Shown here piece by piece: positions 44,316 through 52,310 of a stretch of DNA of 64,000 bases (positions within the stretch are counted from its first letter, which is position 1; every line of letters begins with the position of its first letter). Under the pieces are notes generated by a model. It was not told the DNA's origin. It ran no database searches and worked only from the letters and a program-made list of their open reading frames with translations. The stretch comes from Fundidesulfovibrio putealis DSM 16056 (GTDB lineage: Bacteria > Desulfobacterota > Desulfovibrionia > Desulfovibrionales > Desulfovibrionaceae): contig NZ_AUBQ01000006.1 in assembly GCF_000429325.1 (NCBI RefSeq), positions 264,321 to 328,320 on the forward strand, in the 5' to 3' direction. Made by a program: the position numbers and the translations under genes.

Positions 44316-44522
44316 TTATTTCTTGTTGCGCTTGTACTTGTGATACAGATCCAGTATTTGTTCCGCCAGGGCCAGGCCGAGAGTCAGGCTGGAGAAGGTG
44401 CTTCGTCCCATGTTCCAGGCCCCTTTGATGTCGAGTTGGACAAGGTGTCGGCGGAACTCGCTGCATGTGGCCAGGCGATCCTTGCTCTCCTGGATTCGCT
44501 TTAGTTCCTTGTCGAGAAACAT
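44316..44522 (-). CDS. YqjK-like small protein
   Basis: A 68-residue protein: charged helix (FLDKELKRIQESKDRL), central part with SEFRRHLVQLDIKGAW, a weakly hydrophobic helix and a basic tail. It sits third after a YqjD-like and a YqjE-like gene, the position of yqjK in enterobacteria, and overlaps the second by 22 bases. AAGGACAGG precedes the ATG. Named by context more than by sequence. Confidence 0.6.
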   Translation of the reverse strand: MFLDKELKRIQESKDRLATCSEFRRHLVQLDIKGAWNMGRSTFSSLTLGLALAEQILDLYHKYKRNKK

Positions 44523-44890
44523 GACCTGTCCTTCTTTAGTTCCGCCAGGCTCTGGCTGAACGCCATGGGCTTGCTTGACGTTCGCCGGATCAGTGTCATG
44601 AAGGCTGCACCTGCGCCCAGAAGGCTGATCATGGCCGCTGCCGCGAATCCGAGAAGCTTCCACTCGTCCGGCAGGGCGAACAGGCATCCCAGGACCATCA
44701 AGCCGATCCCGAACATGAAGCAGGCCACCCCGAGGCAGGCCAGCACCAATGCCTGCACGAACCTGATCTTTGCCTCGCGCAATTCCAGGGACAGCAGCTC
44801 CAGGCGATCTTCCAGGATTTGCACTGAAGTCCAGCCGAGCCTGCCGGCGGCTTGCGCGAGCCTGGAGATGCCGGGTGGCAACAGGTTCAC
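44501..44890 (-). CDS. YqjE-like phage-holin family membrane protein
   Basis: A 129-residue protein with the phage-holin III-like (YqjE) arrangement: amphipathic start GRLGWTSVQILEDRLELLSL, then two membrane helices (LVLACLGVACFMFGIGLMVL and GFAAAAMISLLGAGAAFM) and a charged tail. The start is GTG at 44890, just after the YqjD-like stop with AGGAAG ahead of it; the longer frame toward 45112 is the upstream gene in another frame. Confidence 0.82.
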   Translation of the reverse strand: MNLLPPGISRLAQAAGRLGWTSVQILEDRLELLSLELREAKIRFVQALVLACLGVACFMFGIGLMVLGCLFALPDEWKLLGFAAAAMISLLGAGAAFMTLIRRTSSKPMAFSQSLAELKKDRSCFSTRN

Positions 44891-44891
44891 G

Positions 44892-45188
44892 CTACTTCCT
44901 GGACAAGGCCCAGCCAAAGAGCAGGCCGACGATGAAGCTGCCGCCAATGGCGTAGTATGGTTTCTCGTGGATGAAGGCATCGGCGCTCTGAGCCTTGGCC
45001 AGGACCTTCCCTTCGATCTCGCCGTATTCCTTGCGGGCTGATTCCAGCCGCTCCCGGAGAGCCGAACGGGCCGATTTGATGTGGTCGTCCACCTCGTCGG
45101 AGGTCGCGTCAATCAGCGCCTGAGCGTGCTCCATCATGTTGTGCATTTCTTTTTCCATCAGTTTCATATTGTTCTGTCCGGTTGCCAT
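44892..45188 (-). CDS. YqjD/ElaB-like (DUF883) protein
   Basis: A 98-residue protein: long charged helix (AQALIDATSDEVDDHIKSAR through the RKEYGEIEGKVLAKAQ part) and a C-terminal membrane anchor (YYAIGGSFIVGLLFGWALS). This is the DUF883 pattern of the tail-anchored ribosome-associated proteins YqjD, ElaB and YgaM. ATG 45188 has AAGGAG ten bases upstream. First of the yqjD-yqjE-yqjK-like trio, likely induced in stationary phase or stress. Confidence 0.88.
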   Translation of the reverse strand: MATGQNNMKLMEKEMHNMMEHAQALIDATSDEVDDHIKSARSALRERLESARKEYGEIEGKVLAKAQSADAFIHEKPYYAIGGSFIVGLLFGWALSRK

Positions 45189-45748
45189 TTTGTGCATTCT
45201 CCTTGGTTTCGACGCTCTGGAAGTGTCGACGTGAGCTTCCCTGTTGCAAGAGCTCAATTTACTGTGTCGAATATTGTTCATGTTCACGTGTCGATAAGAT
45301 TTTTTTTCATTGTTTTAGGCAACATTGTTTTGGTTTGCGTTGGTTGTAATAATTTTTGCCCATGTATGGCTGTTTCCATTTTGGGTGCTTCTTCGGAAGA
45401 AACACTGCATTATGTTGCATGGCAAGCTATTCACATTCATGCCATGTTTGTAGTTTTGTTTGGTGCGCAGTTTCCAATAACTACATTTAATAATTTGTTA
45501 ATATACAATAAGTGTGCCGCACGGTCGTTTTCGCAATGTGCTGTAATACCTGTCGATAATAGTGCCTGGAATCACGCAATGGGAATTTTCTCATGCCGGA
45601 AGAATCCGCGAGGAAGAAATTCTCATGGGAAGAGAATCGTGGAAGGCTTGGTGTATTGTTTTGGCAGAAAAATGGGATGCGCGGTCGGGCTTCAAGCATG
45701 TGCGTGAAGCCAGGCCGCCAGGTCAGGCAGGATTTTCGGGTTGCGTGC
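45189..45748. other. AT-rich intergenic region
   Basis: About 560 bases, among the most AT-rich in the window, particularly 45290-45560. It should hold the promoter of the yqjD-like operon on the minus strand. No convincing -24/-12 (sigma54) site, gene or RNA is visible in it. Confidence 0.4.
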
Positions 45749-47173
45749 TTACAAGTCGTTTTGCGGGGCGTGGCTTTTGGAGCGGGATGTAAGGCCGTGT
45801 TTTTTCAGCAACCGATATAATTGCGCCGGGCTCAATTCCGATACGGACATTATTTTGGATATATTGCCTGCATAGGAGTCAACCAGAGACCGGAAATAGA
45901 TCTGTTCGATCTTGTCCAATGATTCCGTGCGGAAGGACTTCCAGCTCATGTCGATGGTATCGCTTGCGGGCTTGAGGGACAACTCCTGCGAGGCCGCAGT
46001 ACCCTTCAGGGTGGACCGGATGAGGAGCGCGCGCATCTCCAGCGGCAGGTGCCAGGGCATGAGGACGTCGTCGGTTTGGGCGGACGAGACCAGCGCCCGG
46101 ATCAGGTGGGACAGTTCGCGCACGTTTCCGGGCCAGGCATATGTGCGGAACATGCGCATGAGTTCCGGGGAGACGGTTTTCGTGGCCAGATTGTTGCTCC
46201 GGCATGCTTCCGCCAGAAAGAACGCCACGAGCTCAGGCAGGTCGGAGAGCCGCTCCCGCAGGGGAGGAAGGCGGATTGTCACCTCCCGGATTCGGAAAAA
46301 GAGGTCTTCCCGGAACTGGCCCGCACCGACCATGGCTTCAAGATCCCTGTTGCTGGCGCACACGAAGCGGAAATCGCTGAACACCTCGTGATGTTCCCCG
46401 AGGGGGCGATACCTGTGGGTTTCCAGGACGCGCAGCAGGAGTTTTTGCGTTTCAAGGTCGAGTTCGCTTATTTCGTCCAGGAAGAGGGTGCCGCCGTGCG
46501 CCTGCTGGATAAGTCCCTGGTTTGCGGACACCGCGCTGGTGAACGATCCCTTCTTGTGTCCGAAGAGCTCGCTTCCTGCGATGTTGGGCTGGAGAGACGC
46601 GCAGTCCACGATCACGAACGGTCCGTTCGCCACGGAACAGTTCTCGTGCAGGGCCCTGACGAAGAGGTCCTTGCCGACGCCCGTTTCTCCGTAAAACAGA
46701 ACGCTCACGTTGCTTCGAGCCGCCCTGGACATTTCCTGTATGCATTGCAGCAACTGGGGGCTCGACCCCACAATCCGGCTGCGATCCACGGGCAGCGTGT
46801 CGCTCTTTTTCTCCCTGAACGCCGTGGCTTGGCGGATGGAGAGTTGGAGTTCCTGCGGTGAAAACGGCTTTTCGACGTAGTCCCAGGCTCCGTTGCGGAT
46901 GGCCAGTTCCGCTCCGTTCGGATCGCCCGCGCTGGTGATGATGATTACCAGGGGGTTGGAGGGGAGGTTCGTGAATTTCACAAGGGATTCCAGACCGTTG
47001 CCGTCTGGGAGGAAGACGTCTAGAAACACGAGGTCGATGGGGATTGCCGCGGCCCTTTTGAGTCCCTGGACCAGGGAGGGTTCGGCATACACGTCGTGCC
47101 CTTCCGCCCCAATGATGTCCGAAAGCACCACGCGGGTGATCTCGTCATCGTCAACTATAAGAATCCTGGCCAT
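45749..47173 (-). CDS. NtrC-family response regulator with altered GAFTGA loop
   Basis: A 474-residue regulator: receiver domain (phosphoacceptor Asp52 in LVFLDVFLPD), AAA+ domain with Walker A YGETGVGKDL near 161-170 and Walker B GGTLFLDEIS, and a C-terminal Fis-type helix-turn-helix (SELSPAQLYRLLKKHGL). The loop that contacts sigma54, normally GAFTGA, reads GSFTSA here (209-214): the threonine is kept but two positions are changed. Sigma54 contact may be altered. It follows the kinase operon by 147 bases and is likely the output of those kinases. Confidence 0.92.
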   Translation of the reverse strand: MARILIVDDDEITRVVLSDIIGAEGHDVYAEPSLVQGLKRAAAIPIDLVFLDVFLPDGNGLESLVKFTNLPSNPLVIIITSAGDPNGAELAIRNGAWDYVEKPFSPQELQLSIRQATAFREKKSDTLPVDRSRIVGSSPQLLQCIQEMSRAARSNVSVLFYGETGVGKDLFVRALHENCSVANGPFVIVDCASLQPNIAGSELFGHKKGSFTSAVSANQGLIQQAHGGTLFLDEISELDLETQKLLLRVLETHRYRPLGEHHEVFSDFRFVCASNRDLEAMVGAGQFREDLFFRIREVTIRLPPLRERLSDLPELVAFFLAEACRSNNLATKTVSPELMRMFRTYAWPGNVRELSHLIRALVSSAQTDDVLMPWHLPLEMRALLIRSTLKGTAASQELSLKPASDTIDMSWKSFRTESLDKIEQIYFRSLVDSYAGNISKIMSVSELSPAQLYRLLKKHGLTSRSKSHAPQNDL

Positions 47174-47320
47174 GCTGCTTCCTTGTCTTCAACCGGGTGT
47201 GGCTGCCTCGGGATTCACCCAGGTGCGTTGAGTTGTTTTGATGCGCATGGTCCCGCAACGTGCCCGGTAGCATGTGTGCGGTCACAGCTTCATTCGGGAA
47301 GTGTACGTTATGTTTCCATG

Positions 47321-48064
47321 CTAATTTTGAGATTCAAAAAACGCGATAGCTCGGCGCAGTTCGGCAAACTGATAGATGATGTAGTCAGGCTCTGCCCCGC
47401 TGTACTTTTTCCTTCCCTGATTGGACGAAAAAAAGACAGTCTTCATGCCGAAACTGTTGGCGCCATAAATGTCCCGGTACATGTCGTTGCCCACGAAGAG
47501 GACATTTTCTGCAGGAAGATCGAGCCCATCGAGTGCTGATTGAAATATCCTGCTGTCAGGTTTCCTGTATCCCAGGTCTCCGGAGACGATGATGGGGCTG
47601 AAATAGTCTGCGATGCCCACAGCCCGCATTTCCGGCAGTGCCCAGGCGCTCTGCGCGTCGGACAATGCGGCAAGCTTGTACCGCTGAGACAGTTCGTTGA
47701 GTATGATTCCCACTTCAGGGTAGAGTTGCAACCGGTAACGGGAGATGCCCCGGTACATTTCGGCGAGAAACAGTGGCATCCACTTCAGTTTCTCCGGGGG
47801 CAGGGCTTGGCAGGCCTCAGGTCTGCGGAGCAGGTATTCGCGCCACAGTTCGACCGCGTCAAATTCTGGAAATGTCTGTCCACCAGCTTTGCGCTGGGCG
47901 TCCAGCAGTTGGTAGTATTCGTCGCGGACCTCCCAACGGCTCGTTTGAATGCCCTGGTAGGTCAGAAAATGGCTGATGCCGCGGTAGACCTCCTCATTGC
48001 CTTCGTCGGTCTGGATATCGATGAGTGTGCCGTTGATATCAAACAAAACAGCCTTGATGTTCAT
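47321..48064 (-). CDS. HAD-superfamily protein (subfamily IA)
   Basis: A 247-residue HAD fold protein with helical cap. Motif I reads LFDINGTLID: the nucleophile Asp is present but the second Asp of DxD is Asn. Motif III lies in GDLGYRKPDSRIF and motif IV in FVGNDMYRDIYGA. Loss of the general acid-base Asp makes ordinary phosphatase activity doubtful. Start overlaps the APH-type gene by four bases. Confidence 0.85.
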   Translation of the reverse strand: MNIKAVLFDINGTLIDIQTDEGNEEVYRGISHFLTYQGIQTSRWEVRDEYYQLLDAQRKAGGQTFPEFDAVELWREYLLRRPEACQALPPEKLKWMPLFLAEMYRGISRYRLQLYPEVGIILNELSQRYKLAALSDAQSAWALPEMRAVGIADYFSPIIVSGDLGYRKPDSRIFQSALDGLDLPAENVLFVGNDMYRDIYGANSFGMKTVFFSSNQGRKKYSGAEPDYIIYQFAELRRAIAFFESQN

Positions 48065-49065
48065 GGCAGCTCCCTCAGAATCACTTTGGCTTTCTGCACA
48101 AGTTGCCAGCGGTAGTGATGGTCAATCCACGAATTGCGGGCGATGCGGAGCAGGGTGATGCCCATGTAAAAGGGGATGCGTCTTGTGATTGACCCGAATG
48201 CGCTCATGGGGTCCGGTAAATGGCGACAGTACTCCCAAAGGAAATGTCCAATGAAGGGCTCGGCGTCACCGGGGTCCCCCATGGCTTGGTAGAAGAAGTG
48301 GGCCAGTTCGCCGCAGAGCCTGCCCAGGTCGAAAGTCCTGTCGGCCCATTGCATGCGTTCCAGGTCGATGGCCAGCACGGTATGGCCAGGTCCGAACAGA
48401 AAGTTGGATGGCGTGGCGTCGCCATGAACCAGCACGCCCTGGTCTTGCCACATGATGCCCTGGCCGCGCCATGCCTCGCGCAGGTGGTAGAGTTCGTCCG
48501 AGTGGTCGCGCCCCATGCCTCGTTTTGACGTGAGCGATCCGATGAGCCGCCCCATGTAGGCGTGACTGTGGTCGAAGTTGACCCCCCAGTCTCCCGCCGT
48601 ACGATTGTGCAGGGAGGCGAGGAAATGTCCCAAGGCTGACAGCTTGCGAAAGAGCCGTTCGCGCTTGCGCTGATGGATGGCTTCGTTGATGATCGTCCCA
48701 AGCAGGCCGCCCTCCAGGAACTCCATGATCAGGACGTTGTTTATGGCGGGGTTGAAGCCGAGTGGCCTGACTACGTAATGAGGCGCGGAATCGAACCCCA
48801 GCCCGCGCAGGTAGACCAGGTTGCCGAACTCGATTTCCCCGGTTTTCATCTGCTGGGAGGGGCTTTTGGGCGGGTAGAATTTCCCGACCAGGCGTACCCC
48901 GCTGTGTTTTTCTTCATAAAGATAGACATTGCGGGAACATGCTGACTGAAAAACGCGGAACTCCACCCCTGCGGACCCGACTCCAAGCTGTGGAACGATG
49001 TGATCCTTCAGGTAGTCATGCAAAGGGTCACGATGGTCAAGATGTCCCATATACCTGTCAAACAT
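48061..49065 (-). CDS. Aminoglycoside-phosphotransferase-like kinase
   Basis: A 334-residue small-molecule kinase of the APH/choline-kinase fold. N-lobe lysine in GVRLVGKFYPPK, hinge LIMEFLEGG, the catalytic loop VLVHGDATPSNFLFG (Brenner motif) and the metal Asp in LAIDLERMQW. Substrate unknown; in this fold substrates include choline, homoserine and sugars. Start at 49065 overlaps the histidine kinase stop by 8 bases, and its own end overlaps the HAD gene, so the three are translated together. Confidence 0.85.
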   Translation of the reverse strand: MFDRYMGHLDHRDPLHDYLKDHIVPQLGVGSAGVEFRVFQSACSRNVYLYEEKHSGVRLVGKFYPPKSPSQQMKTGEIEFGNLVYLRGLGFDSAPHYVVRPLGFNPAINNVLIMEFLEGGLLGTIINEAIHQRKRERLFRKLSALGHFLASLHNRTAGDWGVNFDHSHAYMGRLIGSLTSKRGMGRDHSDELYHLREAWRGQGIMWQDQGVLVHGDATPSNFLFGPGHTVLAIDLERMQWADRTFDLGRLCGELAHFFYQAMGDPGDAEPFIGHFLWEYCRHLPDPMSAFGSITRRIPFYMGITLLRIARNSWIDHHYRWQLVQKAKVILRELP

Positions 49066-50317
49066 TGCTATCCCCCGGCCCCAGATTCCGGCCTGCAAGG
49101 TGCGCGCACTCCGGGAGATGAATCGTGAGGACTGTTTCGTCCGACTCGTCGGAGGTGCGCATTTCGAGCGTGCCGCCCTGCGCCTCGATCATCTTCTTCG
49201 CCGAGTAGGTGCCGAGTCCCGTGCCATAGGATTTGCCAGCCGTGCTGTACTTGTCGAAGAATCGGTCCCGGATGGGCACGGGAACCACGCCCTGATTGCG
49301 TATCTCGATGCGGCAATCCTTCGCGGATATCAGGTTGACGACCACCGTGCCCCCCTTCGGCGTCGCCTCCACCGCGTTCTTCATCAGGTTGAACAGGGAT
49401 GCGCGCATAAGTTCCACCTGCCCGGAACATGGGAAGCCCGCGTCCTCGGTCGGCGGGGCACCGTTCAGAAGCACCTGCATGACGGTGTTCCTGTGCTGCG
49501 GAGCGTTTCGCAGGTTCTGGACGATTTCGAGGACGACCGGGAGGCAATTGAATATCTTTGGCACTTCCTGGTACTGTCCGGTTTCGATCCTGTACATGTC
49601 CAGGGAGCGATCCAGCGTGTCCAGCATCTGTCGGCCAGCGTTGTTCAACAGGGCCAGAAGCTGGCGCTGTTGGGCGCTCAGGCCGGCTGCCTCGAGCAGC
49701 AACGTGGCGACGTTCACGGCGTTGCACGCCGGGGAGCGCAGGTCGTGCTGGATGACGCCCTCGATGTGCGCCTGGAGTTGTTCGGCATGTTTGCGGACGG
49801 ATATGTCGCTTATGACGGCACGGTACACCGTGGGGCTGCCTTCCTCGACAACGGGAACCGCATCGATTTTCACCCAGAACGGGGTCGCATCCGCCTTCAT
49901 CAGCCGCAATTCGCATCCCTGGCGCATGCCCGTGGCCGCGAGATGCCTGTGGTGCTTGTAGTAGATGTCCTGGTCTTCCTTGTGGATGAACCGGCTGAAG
50001 GGCTGCTTGGCGAGTGTTCCCCGAGGCACGCCCAGCATGGTCGCGAAGGTGACGTTGGTTTCAATGAACATCCCTTTTTCGCTCAGGGTCACGTAGCCGA
50101 TGGGGGCCAGGTCGTAGAGGTCGAAATATTTCGCACGCATGGCTTCAAGTTCCACCTGCGTCCGCCGCAGCTCTTCGTTCTGCATCTCCAGTTCAATCTG
50201 GTGCACGCGCAGTTCATGCAGCGTCTGGCGCATTTCTTCGGGAGACATCGCATTCTCGGCTGCCGTCTCGATTGTCTTGAGCTTGTTTTCCGCACGATTG
50301 CGCAGCATGTCGGTCAT
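49058..50317 (-). CDS. PAS histidine kinase (short)
   Basis: A 419-residue cytoplasmic kinase. Order: coiled coil (LHELRVHQIELEMQNEELRR), PAS domain (about 64-175), HisKA-like helices with the phosphoacceptor in VIQHDLRSPACNAVN (His191), and an ATPase domain with NLMKNAVEATPKGG and YGTGLGTYSAKKM. AGGAG precedes the ATG at 50317. The first 160 residues align without gaps to those of the next kinase, a tandem duplication. It is separated from that gene by 200 bases. Confidence 0.92.
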   Translation of the reverse strand: MTDMLRNRAENKLKTIETAAENAMSPEEMRQTLHELRVHQIELEMQNEELRRTQVELEAMRAKYFDLYDLAPIGYVTLSEKGMFIETNVTFATMLGVPRGTLAKQPFSRFIHKEDQDIYYKHHRHLAATGMRQGCELRLMKADATPFWVKIDAVPVVEEGSPTVYRAVISDISVRKHAEQLQAHIEGVIQHDLRSPACNAVNVATLLLEAAGLSAQQRQLLALLNNAGRQMLDTLDRSLDMYRIETGQYQEVPKIFNCLPVVLEIVQNLRNAPQHRNTVMQVLLNGAPPTEDAGFPCSGQVELMRASLFNLMKNAVEATPKGGTVVVNLISAKDCRIEIRNQGVVPVPIRDRFFDKYSTAGKSYGTGLGTYSAKKMIEAQGGTLEMRTSDESDETVLTIHLPECAHLAGRNLGPGDSNV

Positions 50318-50519
50318 TGTTCGTCTCCTGAACCAGCCAAGGCAATTGGTCCTGTCAAAATCAACGTGTTCTGCAGTATTGAACTCATGTATCAGGCGAC
50401 CACCCTGAGTCTGAACTTTCCCCGGCTGGATAACCGCTCCTAGGGGAACCGGGGCGGGATGCCCTTGCCTCATGCCGCGCTCAGTGTGAACAGGACAAGG
50501 AGGCTCGCAGGGCGAAGAC

Positions 50520-52310
50520 CTACCCGGAAGGCAGGCCAGTCAGGGATTCAGAGTCTTCGGAAGAATTCGCCGCCGCATCCGCCGGTGCTTTCGTCTGGTC
50601 CGGCGAAAGAGGGATGCGCAGAATGAAGCGTGTTCCAATTCCAGGCTGCGACTGCACATCGACGCTGCCGCCGTGCTTGGTGACGATGATGAAATACGAA
50701 ACGGCGAGCCCCAGGCCGGTGCCTTCTCCGACGCCCTTGGTGGTAAAGAACGGTTCAAAGGCCCTTTTGCGCACGGCGTCGGTCATGCCGGAGCCGTTGT
50801 CTTCCACTTCGATGCGCAGCAGGCCGCCTTCGAGGGCGGTTCGCAGTGTGATGGTCGGGTCGGCCTCCGTCTTGTTTCGATCCACCACGGCCTGGGCCGC
50901 GTTCTTGAGCAGGTTCAGGATCACCTGCTCTATCTCGGCGCTGGTGCAGTACACTTCCGGCAGGTCCGGAGCATACTCTCGAACGATGCGGATGTTTTTG
51001 AAGTCGAACTTTCTTTTCAAGTCATAGTCGAAGCTGGACAGCTCCACTGCCTTGTCCAGCAAGGCGTTGATATCCACAGCCAGGTGGCGCACTTCTCCCT
51101 TGCGGCAGAATTCCAGCATGTTGGAAACGATAGCGGCTGCTCGTGCGCCGGACTGGCATATGGCGTCCATAAACCCGGGAATCTGTCGTTTATTCAAGTA
51201 GGTCTGGATGCTGTCCATGGTGCATCCGCTCGCTTCGGCAGCGATCCTGTTGGCCGGTACATCCGGCTGGAGGTGGGAGATCACCACCTGCGCGCTCTGG
51301 AGAATACCGCTCAAGGGATTGTTGATCTCATGGGCCATGCCTGCGGCGAGGCCGCCCACCGACATCATCTTTTCGGACTGCACCATCATCTCATCAATCT
51401 GGACCCGCCGGGTGACGTCGTCCACCCGGACCACCGCTCCCACAATGTCCTCGGTGATCAGGGGGTAGATCGTCACGTCCTGGTAGCTCCTCACGCCGTT
51501 CCGTATGAACACGTCGCGTTTCGTGTCCTGGGGGGTCCTGTCGCGTAGCGCAGCCCTGATGGTGTCCATCTGGGTGGCCAGCCTGGGGAACGCTTCTTCC
51601 AGGGGGCGGCCAAGGGCAATCCGGGCGGGAATCCCGGCGGCGTCTTCCGCTGCCTTGTTCCAGTGCGTCACCACGCAATTGAGGTCGATCCCGATCATGA
51701 TGGAGGGCATGGAGTTCAGGATGTTGGCGAGGTATTCTTGCGCCCTGATCATCTCCTGTTCCGCCTGTTTGCGCGCGGAGATGTCGCTGACCGTGGTGAG
51801 CTGCACCATTTCCCCGTCTGCTTCCTGGGCGGATTGCGTTTCGATCTGCGCCCAGAATACAACTCCATCCTGGTTCATGAGTCTCAGTTCGCATCCATGC
51901 TGGGTGCACGCCTGCGGCTCGCCTGATGCGACGAGATGCTTGCGGTGCCGGTAATAGCGATCCTGGTCCTCTTTGAAGATGAACCGGCTGATGGGCTGGT
52001 TGACAAGCAGACTGCGCTGCAACCCCAGCATGGTGGCGATGGTGGTGTTGGCTTCGAGGATCAGGCCCTGTTCGCTGAGGGTGACGTAGCCGATGGGGGC
52101 CATGTCGTAGAGGTCGAAGTATCGGGCGCGCACGGCTTCCAGATCTTCCTGGGCCTGGCGCAACTCTTCGTTCTGCATTTCCAGTTCTATCTGATGCACG
52201 AGAAGCTCGTGGAGCTTCTCCTGCATCTCTTGGGGTGACAACGCCGGGACACCCGGAGCTTTGCCCGTCCTGGCAAGCTCTTCGGCCCGTTGGCGCAGTG
52301 AGGCGTTCAT
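50520..52310 (-). CDS. PAS-PAS histidine kinase
   Basis: A 596-residue cytoplasmic kinase with no membrane helix. Coiled coil, PAS 1 (64-180), PAS 2 (about 192-305), HisKA with GLAAGMAHEINNPLSG (His327) and an ATPase domain with ILNLLKNAAQAV, DNGSGM, FFTTKGVGEGTGLGLAVS. The ATG overlaps the CheB-CheR stop (ATGA). Likely senses a cytoplasmic signal through PAS and passes phosphate to the NtrC-like regulator downstream. Confidence 0.94.
   Translation of the reverse strand: MNASLRQRAEELARTGKAPGVPALSPQEMQEKLHELLVHQIELEMQNEELRQAQEDLEAVRARYFDLYDMAPIGYVTLSEQGLILEANTTIATMLGLQRSLLVNQPISRFIFKEDQDRYYRHRKHLVASGEPQACTQHGCELRLMNQDGVVFWAQIETQSAQEADGEMVQLTTVSDISARKQAEQEMIRAQEYLANILNSMPSIMIGIDLNCVVTHWNKAAEDAAGIPARIALGRPLEEAFPRLATQMDTIRAALRDRTPQDTKRDVFIRNGVRSYQDVTIYPLITEDIVGAVVRVDDVTRRVQIDEMMVQSEKMMSVGGLAAGMAHEINNPLSGILQSAQVVISHLQPDVPANRIAAEASGCTMDSIQTYLNKRQIPGFMDAICQSGARAAAIVSNMLEFCRKGEVRHLAVDINALLDKAVELSSFDYDLKRKFDFKNIRIVREYAPDLPEVYCTSAEIEQVILNLLKNAAQAVVDRNKTEADPTITLRTALEGGLLRIEVEDNGSGMTDAVRKRAFEPFFTTKGVGEGTGLGLAVSYFIIVTKHGGSVDVQSQPGIGTRFILRIPLSPDQTKAPADAAANSSEDSESLTGLPSG

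Noticed and set aside
45189..45748. Search for a sigma54 -24/-12 promoter near the NtrC-like regulator
   Set aside because: No site with the GG and GC at proper spacing was convincing on either strand.
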